Positions 48,285 to 58,498 of a DNA stretch of 64,000 nucleotides are shown here, piece after piece. The position numbers were made by a program, and so were the translations under genes. The notes below the pieces were generated by a model. The model saw only the letters and a list, made by a program, of their open reading frames with translations. It was not told where the DNA came from and did no database searches. Origin of the DNA: Mesostigma viride (Eukaryota > Streptophyta > Mesostigmatophyceae > Mesostigmatales > Mesostigmataceae); NCBI GenBank assembly GCA_009746045.1, contig RPFO01000528.1:25894-89893 (forward strand), read 5' to 3'. Positions within the stretch are counted from its first letter, which is position 1; each line of letters starts with the position of its first letter.

Positions 48285-48978
48285 AGTTAAACTTTCTTAG
48301 CACACGCAATGTGAAGGATATGGTTGCAATGCAGCAATGTGTGAATATGGTTGGAAACGGAGCTTTGTTAAATCGGATAATGTTTACAGCGCTCACACAC
48401 TTGAGGCTTGTACACGCGCTTGCCAAGTCAAGGCACAACACGTGAGGCGGGCAAGAGATGCCCATTTGGCACTGGCCTATTGTTTATATACTTGTGCACT
48501 GTGCTTGCTAGTCCTGAGCAGCCTAGGAGGCCTGCTCAGTAATAACACCCCCGGTACAGTATTCACTACCTGTACAGCGCCCAGTCCTATACAGTAGGTC
48601 TGCCATACAGGCACAGTGACCACAGAGTACAGTCACCACAGTGATTATTGCATCTGCACCTAGAAGTCCAGGACTAAGCCTGCGGTACCAACAGACCACA
48701 GGTTAAGGTTCCTATTTCCTGCGTACGACGTATTAATCCAATACCGTCGTAGGTACAGCACCTAATTCCTGTCAGCCCAGGAATTACTGTCGACCCCATA
48801 TGTCGTCGGCAAATATTCACGTCCGACTTAGAAGAACAGCCGGCTCGCGCTCGCGCGCGACCGGGAAGTCGGAACGCCATAACTTTCTTGATACTTGTCG
48901 GAATGAACTCGTTCCGGTGCCGCTGGAATCGCAGAGATATGCCGAATCAGGATCACGCCAATGCGCTTGGCGTTAACT
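48285..48978 (-). repeat. 3' LTR of Copia copy 2
   Basis: Inverted relative to copy 1. It lacks four bases (TCGC on plus) that its own 5' LTR has at ~55785 and carries a few further point differences. These arose after insertion. Confidence 0.9.
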
Positions 48979-49726
48979 CCAATCCTTTCTTTTCTTGAGC
49001 TGTAGCAGCTCACACAAGTCTACATACAAACACACACAATGGGTACTGGATATCCTCCCCAGACTACAAGTCACAACCCGCTGGGCATGACAGTCAGCTT
49101 GGATTCCTTATTATATGTACATAGCACCCATACTGGCTCAGGAGCACAAACAAATTACAATGAGTCCCTATCCCTTCACGGGAGGCTCGTTGTGTTACCC
49201 ATGTACAAGAGGTTGGCCAACTGTGGCAGCCCATAGGTGTTCAGCTAAGAACTTGAGAAGTATGTACAACCTTCAGGACCTTAGGCGAAACCCCACAGAT
49301 CACCCACAACAGCTCATCAGAAAACATTGCTGACCCCCAGACGGGAGTCGGCGCCGGTCTGCTGCCCCTTATCGAACCAGACACAACATCTACGCGAAGC
49401 ACATGCAAAACACAAGCTCCCATACTCGTTCCAACCGTGGAAAATCAGGGGACCTGTCGCCACCTCACCAGCATGGTGGATGGGTCAGCCAGTCCGTGAA
49501 ACTCCGCCTTAAGACGGCACCAGGGAATCGAACCCCGCCCACAAACCACAGATCTGGGGAAACCTCAGACTGAGATGAAAACCCCAGATAGACATCTCTC
49601 CATCAGAGACAATGTCAGACATTCCCACACCAGAGACATGTCTCACCCCTCAAGGTGTGCTCAGGATTATGTACAATCAAGCTCCCAGCCTGATATCCAG
49701 AGACTTAAGCACCCAGCTCTCAGCTT

Positions 49727-52700
49727 TTAGACAGATAGACCGACTTGACAGTCAGCATTCATGAGCTTCCTCAGTACATTGTACTGGGCTGGGGCCTTGT
49801 GTGGCAGCTTTGTCAATGCATCAGCAGGGTTCTCCTCGCCAGGGATATGCTTCAAGTCAACCAAACTGGCCAACTCCTTCAGCAACAAATAATCCAGGTC
49901 CCGGCTCCTGGCCAGCTGCTTGTGAACAAACTGGACCATACCCATGCTGTCTGTTAGCAACAACGTCTCCATCTGCAAGGTCCAAGGGGTAACTGAAGCC
50001 AGCTCCAGCATTAACTCCTTTATGTACAGGCTGGACTGGATCCCCTCGCATATGGCCCTGCATTCTGCCACATCTGAACTGATACAGACCCTCTTCTGCA
50101 GTCTGCTGTACCAGCTGAACAAACTTGCCCTGCTCTGATAAAAAGCAAACAGAGCAGCAGATCTCCCCCTGACCTTGGTAACCTGGCGAGCATCCATGGA
50201 ACTGTCAACAAAGATCTCCAAGGTGATAGGCTGGGCAAAGTCAATCCCAGACAAAATCAGATCAGGGGTACTCTCCACCAACCGGGCTATGACTCGAGGC
50301 TTCTCATCCTCAAGCACCTCATCAGGCATTCTGCTATGGACCATCAAAGACGGACCACAGATGCTGGCAAACCAGGCCCACATGCCTCTCAACTCAGGTC
50401 CTGCAGCCTGGGTGATCTTCTCTGGCAAGGCCTTCACAATGGTCTGTTTATAATCTCCTCCAGCCTGAAGCCTGATACTCCACTCCCCGTCCCTCCTGAA
50501 CAGGGTAGCCTGCATTCCACAGAACACTACAGGCTTGTTGGGCTCCTGCCACAGCTCCTTGCCCAGTGAAAACTTGCCACTGATGACAGGAATAAACTTC
50601 TTCAGCCAGGTCGTGGGGGCTAGCAAATGCAGATCATCTCCATGCAAACTAGCATACACTGGCAGACCCTCCCATTGGGCCAGCAGCAAACAGGGATCAA
50701 CTGAAGACACTCTCAAGCCACACTCACTGATCAGAGCTTCCTGCAGCGTGAGTCTCCAGATGATTGGGCTCGACCTGAGTCCTTCCAGGCCCTTCAGAAT
50801 AACCAGGAATTGTTGATGCAGCTCCAGCTTCCAGATGGCAGGCACCTCAACACAGTAAGGCTCATCCTGCTTCCACACCCTCCTGGCCACTTCTGGATCA
50901 GATTTTAAAAATGCCCTCTTGAAGTCCAGCAGCACTGATGACATAGCTGCTCCCCTGTTCAGCAACCCCACGTAGAGACATAGCAAAATTCTCCATGTGT
51001 CGTGTAGCATCCCTGGCGTGTATAGCTCCTCTCCTGGCAGACTCCCCGTGCCGTGATACTCATTCAGGACAGGCCTGACATGGGGCACTGATACCTCATC
51101 CACAACCTTCCTCTTCAGCACAAATCTCAAAGCAAGCTTCCTTGATGCTGGGGGACGTCTGTCTGTTGGTGCAGCACACTCAAACTGCAACCACTCCTCC
51201 AATGCCTTGGAGAAGGCGAGCTTCCAAGCCTCAAACAAAGTAGGCGAGCTCATCTCTTGGACCAGCTGGTCATATGTCAAAGGAGAGTGTGCAGCAAGGC
51301 TCCTGTGAGTTATGCCAATACTGCTGGGGTGCAACACAGCTGGAATCACCAAACTGGCCGCTGGGGGCACCTCCCCTTCATCCCATTTTACACCCTTGAC
51401 CGGCTTGGCCCTGCACCTGACTGGAAATGTTGTCCTGAAATTTTCTAGGGGAATCATCCCCCAGCCATCTCTTCTCAGAGCTGTAGCTCTGATAGAAATC
51501 CCAGGATTGCCCAGAAAATTCTGACCCAAAATCACAGGGCCATCATAGTCCTCTAGGACAAGGAAGGTCACATCCACACCCATGACAGGGGCAGTAACCT
51601 CTCCCAACACCCTTAGATGCGTCCTACCACTGAAATCAGACACCCAGGGGCAACTTGGTTCTCCGACCAGCAGTTCTCCTGTATGCTGAGGTCCCATGAC
51701 AGAAACCTGTGCATTGGTATCTATCTCCATGGCAGCTACCTCAGGTTCATCCAACTGGACAAGCTTGGACACCTTAGGCTCCTTCTTGGCTCTTTGCAAA
51801 GCCTGTACAATATCTGATAGACGCACACCCCTAGGCCTGGTGTCGGGCCGTTCCGGAGGTGCAGCCTGTCCGCCTGCTTGCCCAACCACCGTATGTGAAG
51901 GTACCCCAGGGGCCGGGCCAGGGTCACCCTGAGGGCTCGATACAGCTGTAGCACCCTGATCAGGAAGCTCCACGTCACCCCCGCCTTGTACACCAGCGGG
52001 CACCTGGAAGAGGTCTCCTTGATTACCTCCCCGGGGACGGATCTTTGACCAGGACAGACGGTGCACTGCTTGGGAGCCATCAATGGCCACCCAGCACTTA
52101 TGGCCAGCGGCTTCTACTCGGGTCACCACCCCATCATGCCAGCTGCCACGTTTCCCTGGAAAGCTTGGTTCCTTCCACACAACAACCTGTTGTCCAACGT
52201 TAGGTTCTAGGACACTCCAGCCCTTGTCTTTCTGCCTCAGCTTGAGGAACTTGGCCTCTAGCTTCTCCTTCCATGCCTGCTCAGCATCAGCTGGCAGCAT
52301 CCTGGTATGCAGCATAAGAGGATTGATGGCAATGTCACCAAAGAACATGGGAGTCCTCAGGTTCAGCCTGTCCTCCACAGAACGTAGCCATGCAGATGTC
52401 ACAATGGCAGATGACGTCCTTGGAATCCTCTCCACCAGCAGCACAGTCTTGATCTCTTGGATGGCTCTCTCCACCACCCCTTGCTGGCCGTGGCTCTCCC
52501 TGGGTGTAATCAGCAACTCTGGAAACTCTGGCAGGTTCTCACAGCACTCAAACTGAATGTCACACTGCAACAACTCCAACCCAGGGTACCTGCTCCTTGT
52601 CAACTTCAGAGCAGCAATCAATGTAGGCTTCTCCATGTCAGGCAGGATCTCTAGGGTCTTGTACTTGGTATATCTGTCCACTGCCACCAGCAGCTTCAAA

Positions 52701-53284
52701 CCCCTGATTCTCTGAATATCTACCTGCACATGGCCTGGCTGCAAAATAGGAGTCCTGGCATGAGACTGCTTGGGCTTTCTAGCAACTAGCCTGCACTTGC
52801 AAGCTTGAGCAACCTGTTGGCAGATGGAGTACAACTCACTTCCTCCCAGCCGTCTAGCAACTTGCAAAGACTGAGCTGCATGGCCAAACATGGTATGCAA
52901 CCTTGAGGCAATGTCATACAAGAGAGAAAACCTTTTATTGTCATTATTAGCACTCAAGGTATGTACAGATCCCTTATGTACAGGAGGCACCAGGGTCGTG
53001 CCTGTCAGACTGTCTCCAGCCCTATCCTCATCCTGACCATCCTGTGCCAGTCCTGCACGGTCAGAATGCTTCTGAGATCCACCTGGGTCCACATCACCAG
53101 GTCCTACCTCAGGCTCAGCACCGCCATGGCGGGCACGTTGGCGAGTAACCACTGCAGCTACAGCTGGCATACTCTCTGTGGTAACCAAGCTTGCCCCATC
53201 GTGTCCAATAGGCTCTTTCACTAGAGCATGGGGCTGCCCCTCACTGCTGTCACTAGCAGCTTCATTACACACCCCTGGGGGCAC
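49727..53284 (-). CDS. pol: Intact Copia pol: integrase, protease-like, RT, RNase H (1185 aa)
   Basis: Residues 130-164 hold the integrase zinc site (H130, H135, C162, C164, with C155 nearby). D189, D242 and E272 fit the DDE core, and 360-417 a basic SH3-like end. The protease-like domain comes only after this: IDTNA (D522), where DTGA is usual, and ILGQNFL (585-591), the counterpart of the ILG-FL motif. The RT has D787 in LLDFKRAFL, VDPCL (862-866) and HGDD (881-884) in place of YVDD. RNase H has D1027, E1074 (ISSDVAECRA), D1112 (TDS) and D1155 (KHIPGEENPADALTK), the Copia form. Known Copia order is protease-integrase-RT-RNase H, so the order here is different. By family, the products mature the particle, copy the RNA and integrate the DNA in the nucleus. 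Confidence 0.9.
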   Translation of the reverse strand: MPPGVCNEAASDSSEGQPHALVKEPIGHDGASLVTTESMPAVAAVVTRQRARHGGAEPEVGPGDVDPGGSQKHSDRAGLAQDGQDEDRAGDSLTGTTLVPPVHKGSVHTLSANNDNKRFSLLYDIASRLHTMFGHAAQSLQVARRLGGSELYSICQQVAQACKCRLVARKPKQSHARTPILQPGHVQVDIQRIRGLKLLVAVDRYTKYKTLEILPDMEKPTLIAALKLTRSRYPGLELLQCDIQFECCENLPEFPELLITPRESHGQQGVVERAIQEIKTVLLVERIPRTSSAIVTSAWLRSVEDRLNLRTPMFFGDIAINPLMLHTRMLPADAEQAWKEKLEAKFLKLRQKDKGWSVLEPNVGQQVVVWKEPSFPGKRGSWHDGVVTRVEAAGHKCWVAIDGSQAVHRLSWSKIRPRGGNQGDLFQVPAGVQGGGDVELPDQGATAVSSPQGDPGPAPGVPSHTVVGQAGGQAAPPERPDTRPRGVRLSDIVQALQRAKKEPKVSKLVQLDEPEVAAMEIDTNAQVSVMGPQHTGELLVGEPSCPWVSDFSGRTHLRVLGEVTAPVMGVDVTFLVLEDYDGPVILGQNFLGNPGISIRATALRRDGWGMIPLENFRTTFPVRCRAKPVKGVKWDEGEVPPAASLVIPAVLHPSSIGITHRSLAAHSPLTYDQLVQEMSSPTLFEAWKLAFSKALEEWLQFECAAPTDRRPPASRKLALRFVLKRKVVDEVSVPHVRPVLNEYHGTGSLPGEELYTPGMLHDTWRILLCLYVGLLNRGAAMSSVLLDFKRAFLKSDPEVARRVWKQDEPYCVEVPAIWKLELHQQFLVILKGLEGLRSSPIIWRLTLQEALISECGLRVSSVDPCLLLAQWEGLPVYASLHGDDLHLLAPTTWLKKFIPVISGKFSLGKELWQEPNKPVVFCGMQATLFRRDGEWSIRLQAGGDYKQTIVKALPEKITQAAGPELRGMWAWFASICGPSLMVHSRMPDEVLEDEKPRVIARLVESTPDLILSGIDFAQPITLEIFVDSSMDARQVTKVRGRSAALFAFYQSRASLFSWYSRLQKRVCISSDVAECRAICEGIQSSLYIKELMLELASVTPWTLQMETLLLTDSMGMVQFVHKQLARSRDLDYLLLKELASLVDLKHIPGEENPADALTKLPHKAPAQYNVLRKLMNADCQVGLSV

Positions 53285-53317
53285 CCTCCAGGGTTCAGGG
53301 ATGTGTGCAGGCTCAAG

Positions 53318-54503
53318 TCAATGATCAGCAGCCTTGCCCTTGCCCTTGTCCTGGGATGGACCAGCCTTGTCCTTGCTGCCACCCTGAGCTGGCTTGCTCT
53401 GACCTTCCTGCCTCAGGTACGAGGGACACTCATTCCTGAAGTGACCCTTCCCCTGGCAGAAATAACATTCCACCTGACTGATGTCCCGTGAGGTCCCACT
53501 GCTGGGCCCAGCCTTGGGAGGACCACCCACCCTCTTGAAGTCAAACTGGGACTGTGGATGTCCCGACTTCGGCGGGGTCCCCCGTCCAGCCCTTCTGTCA
53601 CGCCCCCTCCTGGACCTTCCTCGACCCCTTGAAGAGGTCTCAGGCCCTCTCGAGGGCGCTGGGCCCCCGTGGCCCGATCCCCTCATGGACTTAACCGTGG
53701 GTTCAGTGGCCTCCTCATCACCCTGACGAGGGCGCTTACCACCCACGTACTTGCCGCTGAAACACTCATACAACTGGTCCGTCATGGCTGCCCAGCCATG
53801 GACCTGTCGCATGTGGATGGTCACATTATCCATGGTGACCGGATCCAGCTGCAGCGACTTGAGAAAGTCGCCCATGGCCATCCGATCTGCGACGAAGAAG
53901 CCCTTGGCCATGGCGTCCTCCCTCAGCTTGACGAAGTCTTCAAAGGCGTGGACCACTAGTTGCCCCTTGATGGGCTTGTAGTCCAGGTATTCTTGCTTCA
54001 GGTGGGACCCATCTATGGTCCTCTTGTCACTCAGGAACGACCTGAGTCGCGTCATAAACGCCGTCCAGGTGTCCCCCGCCGCGTGTCGCTCCCGAACAAA
54101 CTTGAACAGCCGCCTCGCCGACTGCCGTATGTAGGCACTAGACGCCAGGATGCGAAGCTTGTCACCGTTGTATATCTCCGTGTACAAGTTCATGTCCTCT
54201 AACATCCTCTCAGCATCCCGGGGCTGCCAATTGTCCTTGATGGACTGAAACTGGCCTAGCACCGCGTACCCCTCAGCAACGTTGGTCGCTTAGGCGCCGC
54301 TTGATCTGCGGCTGGCGCGTGCTGCCCGCCCTGCGATCCTTGGCTCTGATTATCTGGCACCTCAGCCTGGTCTCCCAGCGCCTGGCCGTCCCCGCGTCCA
54401 TCGCGTCCACCGCGTCCATCGCGTCCATCTCGTCCATCCAGCCCAGCGCCGCGCCGCCGAAGCCCATAAAGCCCGCTTGTTGGTTGATAGCTCCATCCTC
54501 CAT
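53318..54503 (-). pseudogene. gag: gag of Copia copy 2, one frameshift near the N-terminus
   Basis: The start is at 54503 (MEDGAINQ). After the RGG-like region one T is missing near 54279 compared with copy 1, so the frame is lost. From 54262 (MLGQFQSIKDN) to 53318 it is open: capsid-like part, an Arg/Gly/Ser-rich linker, the zinc knuckle CYFCQGKGHFRNEC and a Lys/Gly/Ser tail. A shorter gag could start at 54262. The break differs from that of copy 1, so neither copy keeps a full gag. Confidence 0.8.
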
Positions 54504-54605
54504 GATGGCCTCTGTTCAGATCTGCTACAGCCAGCCAAGTGGCCAAGCAGCAATTAAAGCAATATAAGCTACTGAACAAGAAAGGAAAGTGCCAAGTGTT
54601 ACCAC

Positions 54606-55525
54606 TCAGGCAAGACCACCACGGCTGGCCCCAGGCGCGTCCTGGTTCTCCTTGTCGCTGTCGTCGTCGCTGTCGCTCACCACAATCAGCTCTGGTACCC
54701 TGCTACCTGCTGCGCCGTCGTCGACCCGCTGTCGGCCCGCGATGACTGAATCGTCACCGTTGGTAAAGTAGACAGGTGACAACCCGTCGTTGGCACCTCG
54801 CGGATTGTACGTTGGCACCTCGTGGTCGCCAAGTGTCTCGTCGCCTAGCCCAGCGACACCCCCTGCTCCTACCTCAAGGTCACTCTCGTACCCAAGAGGT
54901 GCAAACTCCTCCCAACGCGTCACACGAACGCGAAGGGGCGGGGGCAGCTCCTGAAAAGGAACTCTTACTCGCTCTGGAAACCTGCCGACTCTTGTCGCGC
55001 GCTGTCCTCCGGCGATGGCTTCCGCTGTCGCCCCGACCTCTGCAAGCCGCCTGTGATGCTCCGCTCCGCGTCGTTCACGCCTAACTGGCCCCGCTGCAAC
55101 ACCCTCGTCGCCGATGCCGCCTGCGAAAGCACGTGGTACTCCCGCGCCCGCTACTGTCGGCACAAACTCGTGTCGCCCTGCGCCAGCTGCTCCGCAACCT
55201 CGCCTCGCCTTGCTGCCAACTCCGTCCGCACTCGCTCTGCTACTGCAGTAATCACCGTCTGGATGCCGACCAACCCGTGAAGCTCCTGCTCAAGGTCGTC
55301 GATGCTCCGGTGCTCCGGAATGACGATGGTTTGTACGTGTCGCAGAATTCGCTCCCAATCTTCGACCTGGTCGTCGACGAATTGCACGAAGCTGCGATTT
55401 ACAGGCGGACGATCTGCAAGCAATAAAGATAGATCCCGAACGACACGGCGTAATTCAGGAGAAATCGAACCCCCAGCAGACTGCCGAAACCGGAAATCCT
55501 GCTGCCGTTGTTCCTCCTGCACCAT
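54606..55525 (-). pseudogene. ORF0 of Copia copy 2, one frameshift
   Basis: Same protein as 30338-31258. One G is missing near 55185, so the N-terminal helical part (55525-55151) and the C-terminal part with the LIVVSDSDDDSD motif (55163-54606) are in different frames. Otherwise there are few substitutions, which suggests that the ORF was under selection in the source element. Confidence 0.7.
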
Positions 55526-55618
55526 TCACCACCGGACGAGCTCCTCTCGTCGTCAACGCTGCACACCGCAACCGGCAACGACCCTCCTGGCCGTTCCGCT
55601 GAGACTGGTTGTAATTTG

Positions 55619-56313
55619 AGTTAACGTTCTTAGCACACGCAATGTGAAGGATATGGTTGCAATGCAGCAATGTGTGAATATGGTTGGAAACGGAGCTTTG
55701 TTAAATCGGATAATGTTTACAGCGCTCACACACTTGAGGCTTGTACACGCGCTTGCCAAGTCAAGGCACAACACGTGAGGCGGGCTCGCAAGAGATGCCC
55801 ATTTGGCACTGGCCTATTGTTTATATACTTGTGCACTGTGCTTGCTAGTCCTGAGCAGCCTAGGAGGCCTGCTCAGTAATAACACCCCGGTACAGTATTC
55901 ACTACCTGTACAGCGCCCAGTCCTATACAGTAGGTCTGCCATACAGGCACAGTGACCACAGAGTACAGTCACCACAGTGATATTGCATCTGCACCTAGAA
56001 GTCCAGGACTAAGCCTGCGGTACCAACAGACCACAGGTTAAGGTTCCTATTTCCTGCGTACGACGTATTAATCCAATACCGTCGTAGGTACAGCACCTAA
56101 TTCCTGTCAGCCCAGGAATTACTGTCGACCCCATATGTCGTCGGCAAATATTCACGTCCGACTTAGAAGAACAGCCGGCTCGCGCTCGCGCGCGACCGGG
56201 AAGTCGGAACGCCATAACTTTCTTGATACTTGTCGGAATGAACTCGTTCCGGTGCCGCTGGAATCGCAGAGATATGCCGAATCAGGATCACGCCAATGCG
56301 CTTGGCGTTAACT
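55619..56313 (-). repeat. 5' LTR of Copia copy 2
   Basis: On minus it begins AGTTAACGCC and ends CGTTAACT, the best-preserved LTR ends in the window, showing an inverted AGTTAACG terminus. Confidence 0.9.
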
Positions 56314-57290
56314 ACTTCCCCTGCGTTTTGCCACCGGAACTCCAAGCAGAGAGTTGTTTTTTACTACTAAAGCGCTTAGTATTCCTTACTTCTCAGAGGC
56401 CGCTCCCCCCCCCGCGCCACTTCCCCTGCGTTTGCCACCGGAACTACCCTCGCCCAAGCAGTTTCCCTTTCCTTCTATTCGCTGCTACTCTCATCCTCCC
56501 CCAAGCCCGAGGAGTCTTCCCGTCTCTTCGAACAGCTCAGCTCCGGGCACCCCACGACCCATTTTCGTCTCCAGTTCACTCGATTCGTCGATACTCCTTT
56601 CCCTCCCCTAGCCCTTCTTCCCCTCATTCGCGGTAACTCAGTACGATTCAGTTCAGTCTCTCTTTGTGCCCCTACGTGGCATTTTCGCTTAGTATTCCTT
56701 ACTTCTCAGAGGCCGCTCCCCCCCCCCGCGCCACTTCCCCTGCGTTTGCCACCGGAACTACCCTCCCCGCGCCACTTCCCCTGCGTTTTGCCACCGGAAC
56801 TCCAAGCAGAGAGTTGTTTTTTACTACTAAAGCGCTTAGTATTCCTTACTTCTCAGAGGCCGCTCCCCCCCCCGCGCCACTTCCCCTGCGTTTGCCACCG
56901 GAACTACCCTCGCCCAAGCAGTTTCCCTTTCCTTCTATTCGCTGCTACTCTCATCCTCCCCAAGCCCGAGGAGTCTTCCCGTCTCTTCGAACAGCTCAGC
57001 TTCGGGCACCCCACGACCCATTTTCGTCTCCAGTTCACTCGATTCGTCGATACTCCTTTCCCTCCCCTAGCCCTTCTTCCCCTCATTCGCGGTAACTCAG
57101 TACGATTCAGTTCAGTCTCTCTTTGTGCCCCTACGTGGCATTTTCGCTTAGTATTCCTTACTTCTCAGAGGCCGCTCCCCCCCCCGCGCCACTTCCCCTG
57201 CGTTTGCCACCGGAACTACCCGCCCCGCGCCACTTCCCCTGCGTTTTCCACCGGAACTCCAAGCAGAGAGTTGTTTTTTACATCTAAAGG
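56314..57290 (+). repeat. 456-bp tandem repeat, two units and a partial third
   Basis: Units start at about 56314, 56770 and 57226 with ACTTCCCCTGCGTTTTGCCA or near it. Each holds an inner second copy of the GCTTAGTATTCCTTACTTCTC - CGCGCCACTTCCCC segment. A long runs-of-C stretch and many pyrimidines give open frames, but no domain is seen. The Copia pair lies in the first ACTTC of the array. Confidence 0.8.
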
Positions 57291-57334
57291 ATATGCCCAT
57301 CTCACCTCCGTAATCTATCATTCTCAATGAATAT
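57291..57334 (+). mobile_element. Short 3' remnant of LINE subfamily B
   Basis: 44 bases (ATGCCCATCTCACCTCCG onward) match the end of the 3' UTR of copy B (5039-5080) with one change. They are followed by unrelated DNA, which in turn matches 13184-13230. It is either a very short truncated insertion or a captured piece. Confidence 0.5.
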
Positions 57335-57536
57335 GTATCAAGGAGATCGACAACTAGCGCAGGCCAGAAATCGGGAGAATCCGGCCGGACCATGGTAGCT
57401 AGCTCGAGCCTGCCGTTATCTTGTCCGCGTGTTCGAGTCGTTCAGGATGATGAAGATGAATGGTGATGGAAATGTGTATCCTTGTGCATTGAAATTATGG
57501 CTGGCTTACGTGTAGAGCACGCGGCTTGCGTGGTCG
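57335..57536. other. Spacer with a piece similar to the 4.5-kb element
   Basis: 57335-57395 matches 13184-13230 (TATCAAGGAGA, CAGGCCAGAAATCGGGAG) but carries two tetranucleotide insertions, TCGA at 57347-57350 and CCGG at 57385-57388. The remainder is without a recognised feature. Confidence 0.5.
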
Positions 57537-58275
57537 CATGGGCCTTACTGGTGAGATTGAGCTGGTCGCCCACCGCCTTCCCCGCGCGCGGCCGGGGTAA
57601 GGCAGGGGCGCCCCCGCTCCTTCTCACGTTTAAGAACCCGGCGGACAAGATTTCCTTCCTCAGACGCCGCAAGCGGCTCGAGAAGACTCACTTCACCCTT
57701 GATGACGACTTGACCCTATAGCGCGGCAACAACGGCGACGGGAGCTATGGCCGACCTATACCTCCAGCTCCGGCAGACCAAGGCGGGGCAGCCGGTGTAC
57801 TGGAAGGGGGCGGCCATCTACGTCGGCCACAAGCCCTGGCATGCGACCCCCGCGGCCCCCACGACCCCAGACGCCCCAGCTTAGCGGAATACATTAGTAG
57901 TAGTGTAGAATAGATAGACCGTGGCCATGTACATGTAATTAGCCTCCTATATAGGCTCTATACCAGCTGATTCACGAGTATTATTTAGCCATGTACATGT
58001 GCGCCTATGATGTGCCACACTCCAGATGCCTAGCTTTATTTAGTTATGCACTGTGCTCATGCAGGGCGCTGCTCTCTGCTGAGATGCCACGCTCTAGCTC
58101 TTGTATATAGCTATGCTGATCTTCCCCCCCATGATCGACAGGCTCCCCCTTAGTAGCTGGGCATAGCTTGAAGCTAATGGGGATGCAGGTGCCACATGGT
58201 GCACTACCTAGAGCAAGTGTCGTTTACATTCCCACCCTTGCAGGAAGTAGCTTAGAATGTACTATAGGCCATATG
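57537..58275 (+). mobile_element. 5'-truncated copy of the L1-like ORF1 element, decayed
   Basis: It corresponds to 19718-20430 of the element at 18489: the C-terminal ORF1 domain (GLTGEIELVAHRLPRARG ... LDDDLTL) then the 3' UTR. The ORF is broken at 57718. It differs from its relatives by insertions such as CCGG (57592-57595), TCGA (58135-58138) and several TA doublings. The CAATT tail is almost gone (CAATTATAC). Confidence 0.8.
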
Positions 58276-58498
58276 CCCCAATTATACACACGAGCTAGCG
58301 GTGTGGCGAGCTATGGATGCCGAGAATGCTCATAACTTTTACATCCGGGCATGAAATTTGGTCGGGTAAATTGCAGTAGAAGCGTCTTTTGATGACGAAC
58401 ACGATGATATAATTTTCAGCCGCCATCGCCCAAGATTTAGCGCAATATCAAAAAACGCAGCACAGGCATGCAGGGTTCGTATTTTCCCGGAACCAGCT

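Larger units (their letters stand above)
48285..56313 (-). mobile_element. Copia-superfamily LTR retrotransposon, copy 2, uninterrupted
   Basis: On minus: 5' LTR 55619-56313, ORF0 55525-54606, gag 54503-53318, pol 53284-49727, 3' LTR 48978-48285. It is 8.03 kb. Pol is intact, while ORF0 and gag each carry a one-base change against copy 1. The target duplication is ACTTC (48280-48284, 56314-56318). Its high identity to copy 1 suggests both come from a recently active source. Confidence 0.9.
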
